A stretch of DNA of 43,887 nt from a bacterium (GTDB lineage: Bacteria; Krumholzibacteriota; Krumholzibacteriia; JACNKJ01). The position numbers and the translations under genes are program-made. This document shows, in pieces, positions 38,866-43,887 of this stretch (within the stretch, counting starts at the first letter, position 1; every line of letters starts with the position of its first letter). The notes below the pieces were generated by a model, which was not told the DNA's origin, ran no database searches, and saw only the letters and a list, made by a program, of their open reading frames with translations. The stretch covers positions 1 to 43,887 of the forward strand of contig JAAEPZ010000912.1 in assembly GCA_024231955.1 (NCBI GenBank), read 5' to 3'.

Positions 38866-39473
38866 GACTTGTTTCCTTTTCCAGCGAATCGCGCTTGTAC
38901 CTTTGACCAGTCCGATGGATCAGCGTTTTTCGCTCCGACTACAGGGCCGCCGGATACGTTGACCACTTGCTCCTTTGGAACCAGTGCGGGGAGGTTCTTC
39001 GTCAACCAAGCAGACAGCGCCCGCGGATCGTAATCCTCCGGCACCAGCCCGCGCATATCCTTGGGGATACGCTTGATCGATTCCTTGTTGCTTGCATCGA
39101 TCCCCTCGATCACGCCCCTCAGATCACCCTCGAGCCCGCCGACCTGCTTTGCCAGGTCCGCTATCAGAGCGTCTTTATCGGCGCCCTCCTTCTGGCTCAT
39201 CTCGAGCAACTCCTTGGTCTTCCCGTCGTCCTCCAATTGCTTGCGTTTCGCTTCCACCCTTGCGGCGTCCTCGGCGTCCTTTTCCCTGGTGCGCTGATCG
39301 CGCTCCTTGGCCAGTTCCTCCTCGAGCTGCTTGATCCGCTTACCGGGTCCAGCGAGCTTTCGGTCCATGTCAGCCTTGGTATACCGCTTATCCTCAGCGT
39401 CGCCCTTGTCGTCCGTATTTTCGGTGGACCGGTCCGGCGGGTTCTGCTGTCCCTTGTCGTCATCTACTTGCAC
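38862..39473 (-). CDS. Scaffolding protein
   Basis: This 203-residue protein is highly charged with long helical Lys/Glu/Asp-rich stretches (IKQLEEELAKERDQRTREKDA, then ADKDALIADLAKQVGGLEG). The acidic N-terminus and the basic, ordered C-terminal end are typical of phage scaffolds, which shape the procapsid and leave before packaging. It begins with GTG 39473 with AGGAG upstream and lies between the portal and capsid genes, as usual. Confidence 0.8.
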   Translation of the reverse strand: MQVDDDKGQQNPPDRSTENTDDKGDAEDKRYTKADMDRKLAGPGKRIKQLEEELAKERDQRTREKDAEDAARVEAKRKQLEDDGKTKELLEMSQKEGADKDALIADLAKQVGGLEGDLRGVIEGIDASNKESIKRIPKDMRGLVPEDYDPRALSAWLTKNLPALVPKEQVVNVSGGPVVGAKNADPSDWSKVQARFAGKGNKS

Positions 39474-39488
39474 GGTGTGCTCCTGTCG

Positions 39489-41114
39489 CTATTCGTTTTC
39501 GGGTTGCGGGCCCGATGGAGTCTTTGTCGCCTCGATTTTTCCGTCTCTAACGGCCGGGCCGAGGCGCCCGTTATCTTCGGCGGCCAGCGATTCCTTGGCG
39601 GGATCGTTGGGTACGTTGTGCTCAACCTTCATCTTCTGTACGAAGGCGATGTTTTCCGCGGTTCGTTTCAGATATTCGTCAATCTGTTTTTTCGTCCAGG
39701 TCGGATGCCGGCGAGCAATCGCGTCCTGCGGACTGGAGACGAACATCGCGATCTCCTCTTTTTCGACTGCCAACTGCTCGCGCGGGTCCTCCGGATATGC
39801 AAGCTGGGCGTGTTCAACCTCCACCTCGATGTCGTCAGATGGAACGCCATCAACGCCAGAGCGGCCAGCTACCAGGCACAGATCCCGGGCGAACTCCATC
39901 TCCGCGACTGCCAGAATCGGAACGTGCTGCAGCCTGGCCTCCGATAGCCCGCGCTCTGCGACGCGCGCCTGTGAGGCGCCGGCGTAGTTTCCGGACCGCT
40001 TGTATCTCTCCGGGTTGATCCCATGTTGCGCGGCTGCACGGAGCTCATCGTTGTCGGTGCATTCCTGGCGCTGGCGTAGGTCGACCTGCCAGTCGACTAG
40101 AGTAAAATTCACCTCGCCCGGTATTTTGATAAGCGCGGCGGGATCCATCAGCTGCTGCGGCATTTCATCGTCGGCGTGACCCGTGACGACGCCTTGCTTG
40201 AAGCCGCTCATTTTCTGCAAATATCTGTAGAACAGGCGTTCCTCGCCGCTGCGCAGCGTGAGGTCTACAACGTCCTCGCCGCTGGTGATGTCCCACATCA
40301 CATCGGACCATGGTTGGAGCCTGACGAGCTGGTGAATCAGTCGGCCGAACGGATTGGTATATCCGGTCTCCTCGGAGATCTGGCCGGTCGGTTCCAACGC
40401 GCCGTATTCATCGCGGACAAAGCGGGCGTGCCACTTGTCGGTCCAGAGCGTATAAACGCGGCGGGGTCGTTCGCCGAGCCGCGTCTTGTCGCCGATGAGA
40501 AGAACAGCTTCTATCTCCGTCGGGTCGTCCTCGCAGCCGATCAGTGTCACGGAGTCGCCGGTTGCAACGCGGAGCTTGATCTTCTTCTCGTCGCGAACCG
40601 TGATCACCTCCGGCCAGATCAGCGCCTCGTTGGCGCAAACCATCAGTAACTCAACCTGCGCCCAAAACAGATTGTACTTGGTGTACTTGATCAGCTTGTT
40701 GAAGGCCGTAATGTCCGACTTGCGAGCAGTGGTTCGCAGCGGGGCGCCCTTGTAGCTTACGGACAGTTCTTTCCAGATATGCTTTGCCGGGTTGCGACTG
40801 AGGTCTATGTGGTCCTTGTTCGCGCCGATCGTTGCCTTGAGTACCTCTGGGGTAACCCAGTTCTCAAAGCTGGCAAGCAGTAGCGGGCCCCAGGCGTCGC
40901 GCAAGATATTGGTGCGGCGCTTGATCGCTGCGCGCCGGTTCTGCTCCTCGGTGCTTTCCGCGTAGGCCACAACAAGCTGCGCGTAGTCCATCAGGTCCAG
41001 CCCGCTTTTCTCGTAGCTGGTCTGAACCATCTGCTGAGCGACCGTACGGACCGACACGAGGCCGGGGTTATGGGTCGCGTCGAATACCTGCGCCGTGCTT
41101 CCGGTCACCGTCAT
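39489..41114 (-). CDS. Portal protein
   Basis: This is a 541-residue protein. It lies between a small GroES-like gene and the scaffold, and is the size of SPP1/HK97-type portals. The N-terminus is helical, followed by a wing-like beta part and a long helical crown near the C-terminus (PREQLAVEKEEIAMFVS). The conserved-looking NPFGRLIHQLVRLQPW and TYTL-type patterns match portal proteins. No enzymatic motif seen. It starts 4 nt inside the GroES-like gene end. Confidence 0.78.
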   Translation of the reverse strand: MTVTGSTAQVFDATHNPGLVSVRTVAQQMVQTSYEKSGLDLMDYAQLVVAYAESTEEQNRRAAIKRRTNILRDAWGPLLLASFENWVTPEVLKATIGANKDHIDLSRNPAKHIWKELSVSYKGAPLRTTARKSDITAFNKLIKYTKYNLFWAQVELLMVCANEALIWPEVITVRDEKKIKLRVATGDSVTLIGCEDDPTEIEAVLLIGDKTRLGERPRRVYTLWTDKWHARFVRDEYGALEPTGQISEETGYTNPFGRLIHQLVRLQPWSDVMWDITSGEDVVDLTLRSGEERLFYRYLQKMSGFKQGVVTGHADDEMPQQLMDPAALIKIPGEVNFTLVDWQVDLRQRQECTDNDELRAAAQHGINPERYKRSGNYAGASQARVAERGLSEARLQHVPILAVAEMEFARDLCLVAGRSGVDGVPSDDIEVEVEHAQLAYPEDPREQLAVEKEEIAMFVSSPQDAIARRHPTWTKKQIDEYLKRTAENIAFVQKMKVEHNVPNDPAKESLAAEDNGRLGPAVRDGKIEATKTPSGPQPENE

Positions 41115-41407
41115 TGCTCAACCACCGCTATGATGTCCGTCTCCCTCATGATGACGTGCTGCTGTCCCATAACCTCATACTTGCGGCCGGTCCCCCACGG
41201 AACCATGACACGATCGCCCTCCTCGACATTGACCGGATCGCGGCCGCCGTCGTACCGGCGGCGAATACCGGCGCCGACGGACATAACCGTCCCGAACCTC
41301 GGCGCCTCCAACGCGACGCCCGGGCGAACAATGCCGGAGTCGCCGAACTCGGCATCCATTGCGTCGAGGCGAATACGTACCTTGTCCGTGATCGATCGTA
41401 GGTTCAT
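41111..41407 (-). CDS. groES: GroES-like co-chaperonin (Cpn10)
   Basis: This 98-residue protein is close in size to Cpn10. KVRIRLDAMDAEFGDSGIV matches the start, GTVMSVGAG is the GTVVAVGPG element, and VEEGDRVMVPWGTG plus YEVMGQQHVIMRETDIIAVVE match the end of the family. The mobile loop that docks on GroEL is shorter but present (SGIVRPGVALEAPRFG). Phage-encoded Cpn10 (e.g. gp31 of T4) replaces GroES for capsid folding. The position between terminase and portal suggests help in folding head proteins with host GroEL. Confidence 0.85.
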   Translation of the reverse strand: MNLRSITDKVRIRLDAMDAEFGDSGIVRPGVALEAPRFGTVMSVGAGIRRRYDGGRDPVNVEEGDRVMVPWGTGRKYEVMGQQHVIMRETDIIAVVEQ

Positions 41408-41706
41408 GTTGCCCAGTCCGGTATATCGGTCTCGATGTGTCGGTGCTGCGATTTGCCCACCGATATCGAGGAGGTCATAAAGTCAGAGTGCCAAAAGTTG
41501 ATCTGAATCTTGGCCGGGTTGCCGTTGTTATCCGGGTTGGCGATGGCCGCGGCGTCCGCGAGCGTTTTCGTGTTGTAGTAGCCCACAAGCGTGATGTCGC
41601 CGGGGTCGTTGCCCTGCTGGAAAACAGCGACCTTTTCCGCCAGTGAGAAGTTGTCCTCGTACCACTCGCGTGCGCTGGCGCCCTTGTACTTGCGGTTATG
41701 CGGCAT
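41404..41706 (-). CDS. Hypothetical head-region protein
   Basis: This 100-residue protein has a basic start (PHNRKYKGASAREWYED) and ends with DMSSISVGKSQHRHIETDI-like residues. It starts at ATG 41706; a TTG at 41715 is possible. It overlaps the GroES-like gene by 4 nt and the preceding gene by 11 nt. No family recognised; a small head-completion or packaging accessory is possible. Confidence 0.5.
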   Translation of the reverse strand: MPHNRKYKGASAREWYEDNFSLAEKVAVFQQGNDPGDITLVGYYNTKTLADAAAIANPDNNGNPAKIQINFWHSDFMTSSISVGKSQHRHIETDIPDWAT

Positions 41707-41905
41707 CGCCCTCAATGAACGGGTTGTCGACGGTTATCTCGTCGAATACCACCCACTCGACAGACGCGGGCGTGTACCCGACGGTCGGTGGGCCGTTAAC
41801 CGTACCAAGTTGAAATGTGGAGCCGTTGGTAAGCGCCATCAGTTCAGCGCCGGTGACCGTCTGCCACGGAATGGTACGCGGCGGTCGCTGTATCTCGCCT
41901 GCCAT
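41696..41905 (-). CDS. Hypothetical small protein after large terminase
   Basis: This 69-residue protein begins AGEIQRPPRTIPW and ends WVVFDEITVDNPFIEGDAA. Its ATG overlaps the terminase stop (ATGA). It is beta-rich and acidic at the end. Role unknown; translational coupling to terL suggests a head or packaging accessory. Confidence 0.55.
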   Translation of the reverse strand: MAGEIQRPPRTIPWQTVTGAELMALTNGSTFQLGTVNGPPTVGYTPASVEWVVFDEITVDNPFIEGDAA

Positions 41906-43407
41906 CAGGCCGCCTGCTTCCGTTGCTGGCGCTCCAGCCGCTCGTAGTCCTGCTCGCTCGGGAACATCTTGTAAATCGCGTACGCTCCACCGTCGCCGAT
42001 GTGGACCATTTGGATCTTGGACCCCTTGTGGACCTGCACCAGATCGGGCTTGCCTTTCTTGTCGTACAGGTGGCCGGCGAGTGTCGAAGCGTAGTAACGA
42101 GCCACTGGATCGACGAACAGCTTGTTGATCTCGGCGCGGGCCCGAACACTGGTGAGCTTGTATTCCTGGCGCATGCGCTTGACAGCGCGGACGTGCAGGC
42201 CCTCTCGCTTGCAATACTTGTGCAGGTCTGAGGCGTATTCGGTATCGTGCGGATCGATCACGACGATGGCCCCGGGCCAGCGCTGGCCGCAAATCCGCGC
42301 CAGGTCCCGAACGTCGCCGCCGGTTTCCTCGTCGTTGACAACCACGTCACCAACGGCGTGCATGGTGTCGTCAGAGTAGATCTTGAACGCAACGGCGCTG
42401 TGTGGCGGATCGATCCCGATCAGGTGCGGGGCGTCGCGGCCAAATCGGCGCCGGAGGATCTGCGCGGTGGCGTCTGTCTTGTGCAGCAGCGGCCAGCTGC
42501 GCAGGTGATCGTCCTGGTGCCAGGTGTGGTAGATGCGGCCCTTGAGCTCCGGCCACTTGGCGTGCAGCTCGCGGTCGATCATCTCCTGGTCGAGGAACTG
42601 AGCGGCGATGTCCAAAAACTTTTTGCTGATGAACGGGTTGCCGTACGAGTCCATCGAGTAGATCGCGCCGTCCTGCGCGGCCTCCAGCTTGTCGTGGTGC
42701 TCGCGGAGCTCCGGCTTGACCGTCGCCGTCTCGAAAATACAGACGATCTCTGACTCGCCAGCCTCGGAGGTGGACAGGAAAGCGTTGGCAGCTGCCTCCT
42801 CGCCGATGTCCTGGCGCTCGTCGTAAGCGCCCCATGCGACGCCCTCAGAGCGCGCAGCGTCGGGGTTATCGGCTGATAGCAGACGGACGGACGACCCGTT
42901 GACCATCGTCATGAGCTTCTCGCTCTTGAGCCGAGAGGCCCACCAGGCGCGCGGGACGTGCTTTGATACGGCCCGCCAAACGTTCATGGACTGACGATAC
43001 GTGGGGGAGAGGACCTCGCCGGGCAGGGACCAGAAACAGATCAAGCAAAGGACGATCTTGATCGCTAAGCTGCCGGTGGTTTTGCCGCTGCGGCGGCCGC
43101 CTTCTGCCATGATCATTGAGTGCTCGAAGTCCAGAACGTAATCCCAGGATTGCGCCGCTACAGCGATGATCTTGGGTTTGCCTGTGAATGGTTCGCCGAT
43201 GTAATCACCGACGTCGGGGTCGTAGAGTGAAATATACCGGCCCGTGCCGGTATCCCAGGTTCCGCCGAACGGGCGCGATAGTTCGCCCGCTCGCGGTCCG
43301 TCTTTGATTCTGAGTTGAACGCAGAGATCAATTAGGCGCCGGTTTGGATCGCGCGCTTTCTTTGAGCGTGCTACCTGGTATTCTAAGTGCTGTCGGTTTC
43401 GTGGCAT
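41905..43407 (-). CDS. terL: Terminase large subunit
   Basis: This 500-residue packaging motor protein has Walker A GGRRSGKT at 103-110 and a Walker B/catalytic YDE at 196-198 (GVAWGAYDERQD). The C-terminal RNase H-like nuclease has LIGIDPPHS near 330 and VVIDPHDTE near 385 as its acidic clusters. It cuts concatemers and drives DNA into the procapsid. The start lies 80 nt inside the preceding gene. The deep overlap is unusual, but no later start is plausible because residues before the Walker A appear structured. Confidence 0.9.
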   Translation of the reverse strand: MPRNRQHLEYQVARSKKARDPNRRLIDLCVQLRIKDGPRAGELSRPFGGTWDTGTGRYISLYDPDVGDYIGEPFTGKPKIIAVAAQSWDYVLDFEHSMIMAEGGRRSGKTTGSLAIKIVLCLICFWSLPGEVLSPTYRQSMNVWRAVSKHVPRAWWASRLKSEKLMTMVNGSSVRLLSADNPDAARSEGVAWGAYDERQDIGEEAAANAFLSTSEAGESEIVCIFETATVKPELREHHDKLEAAQDGAIYSMDSYGNPFISKKFLDIAAQFLDQEMIDRELHAKWPELKGRIYHTWHQDDHLRSWPLLHKTDATAQILRRRFGRDAPHLIGIDPPHSAVAFKIYSDDTMHAVGDVVVNDEETGGDVRDLARICGQRWPGAIVVIDPHDTEYASDLHKYCKREGLHVRAVKRMRQEYKLTSVRARAEINKLFVDPVARYYASTLAGHLYDKKGKPDLVQVHKGSKIQMVHIGDGGAYAIYKMFPSEQDYERLERQQRKQAA

Positions 43408-43840
43408 CGTCGACGCCGGCGCGCTGGGCTAATAGGTCTTCGGTGTATTGCACCAGCTCGGCGTGCTCTCTCTCCAGTTCGATGTATCCCGCGTGGGGAA
43501 CGACCGCCGCGGCTAGATCCTTGAGACCGGCGACGTAGGTGCGGATTAGGCCCATGGCCTCGCGGTTGCCAGCGGCCAACGCCTGTTGAAGCAAGCGGAC
43601 GCCCTCGGCAATGGCCAGCTTGAAGCTTGCGGCGCTGCCGTCGAACTCGGCGACCTCTGGCAGCTGGAGCGCAGAGACCTCAACGCGGGCCTTTAATTGG
43701 TTGCGGAATTTCTGGGCCTCGCCCCTGGACTTGAACGACTTGGACCGCTTGGTCTCGTCGTCGAGCCAGCGGATTAACCAGCGCTTGGCGCCGGAGTTCA
43801 GCCGCGTGGGAGTCGGGCCTGTAAGATTGCGAATTGACAA
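43328..43840 (-). CDS. Terminase small subunit-like protein with integrase-type DNA-binding domain
   Basis: This 170-residue protein overlaps the large terminase start by 80 nt and is the natural small-terminase slot. Residues 15-50 (AKRWLIRWLDDETKRSKSFKS, then RGEAQKFRNQLKARVEV) resemble the AP2-like arm-binding domain at the N-terminus of tyrosine integrases, rather than the usual terminase helix-turn-helix. The rest is helical with an Ala-rich coil (LLQQALAAGNREAMGLIRTYV) fit for oligomerisation. It starts at TTG 43840 without a clear ribosome site. A small terminase is inferred from order. Confidence 0.6.
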   Translation of the reverse strand: MSIRNLTGPTPTRLNSGAKRWLIRWLDDETKRSKSFKSRGEAQKFRNQLKARVEVSALQLPEVAEFDGSAASFKLAIAEGVRLLQQALAAGNREAMGLIRTYVAGLKDLAAAVVPHAGYIELEREHAELVQYTEDLLAQRAGVDDATKPTALRIPGSTLKESARSKPAPN

Positions 43841-43887
43841 GAGTCTAAAATTTCAGAGTGCGGGGCAATGTGTCGAGGCGAGGCGAG
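43841..43887. other. Right-end leader region
   Basis: This 47-bp tail precedes the small terminase-like gene on the minus strand. It holds an AT-rich ATTTTAGAC element that could be part of a -10 box but no convincing full promoter. If the genome is circular it continues into 1-155; across that joint a 7-bp inverted repeat GCGAGGC/GCCTCGC with a 7-nt loop is formed. Confidence 0.45.

Noticed and set aside
38967..39947. A 326-codon plus-strand open frame opposite the scaffold and portal
   Set aside because: The Leu-rich composition mirrors the charged helices on the other strand. It has no motif, and no plus-strand neighbours are present.
1..43887. CRISPR array, IS elements, integrase and attachment sites
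   Set aside because: I saw no regularly spaced repeats, no transposase motifs and no tyrosine or serine recombinase catalytic domain. The integrase-like segment at 43700-43800 is only an arm-binding domain.

Overview
The window looks like an essentially complete genome of a tailed double-stranded DNA phage (Caudoviricetes, probably a siphovirus) of about 44 kb with a GC-rich, tightly packed gene layout. It encodes a terminase, portal, scaffold, capsid protein, tail tube protein, tail chaperones with a -1 frameshift signal, and a tape measure. I see no tail sheath, no integrase, no tRNA and no DNA polymerase. The host cannot be named from the sequence. The early gene families (XF1762-type protein, C5 methyltransferase with an overprinted frame, RusA, DnaC-like loader) are ones I associate mostly with phages of Proteobacteria.

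Layout. Positions 702-14196 are the early region, all on the plus strand: small DNA-binding proteins, a cytosine-5 methyltransferase whose gene is fully open in a second frame, a replication protein with an iteron cluster inside its gene, two ParB-fold proteins, a helicase loader, an SF2/SNF2-type helicase followed by a second DNA methyltransferase, RusA, a candidate annealing protein with a RecB-like nuclease, two related zinc-ribbon proteins and a membrane-anchored metzincin protease. Positions 43840 down to 14220 are the late region, all on the minus strand: packaging and head genes (43840-36798), an inserted biosynthetic cassette (36790-29609), connector and tail genes (29622-16942), and a lysis cassette (16469-14220). 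The two arms converge at about 14200. They diverge from the left end, where a minus-strand helix-turn-helix gene (156-545) and the first early gene share a promoter-like gap. If the molecule is circular, that gene lies just upstream of the late operon and is a candidate late regulator.

The least ordinary part is the cassette at 29609-36790. It holds an asparagine-synthetase-like enzyme without a glutaminase domain, a radical SAM/SPASM protein, three small methyltransferases, a CgeB-like glycosyltransferase, a zinc-binding protein and a fused tandem GT4 glycosyltransferase. Most are coupled by 4-nt overlaps. The cassette sits between the capsid/decoration genes and the head-tail connector, next to a Thr/Ser-rich repeat protein. 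I infer a late-expressed pathway that builds and attaches a modified sugar or amino-sugar to the virion or cell surface; this is a hypothesis.

Other points of interest are the overprinted methyltransferase frame, a GroES-like gene between terminase and portal, a small terminase with an integrase-type DNA-binding domain, and a structured leader that can hide the ribosome site of the tail chaperone gene.
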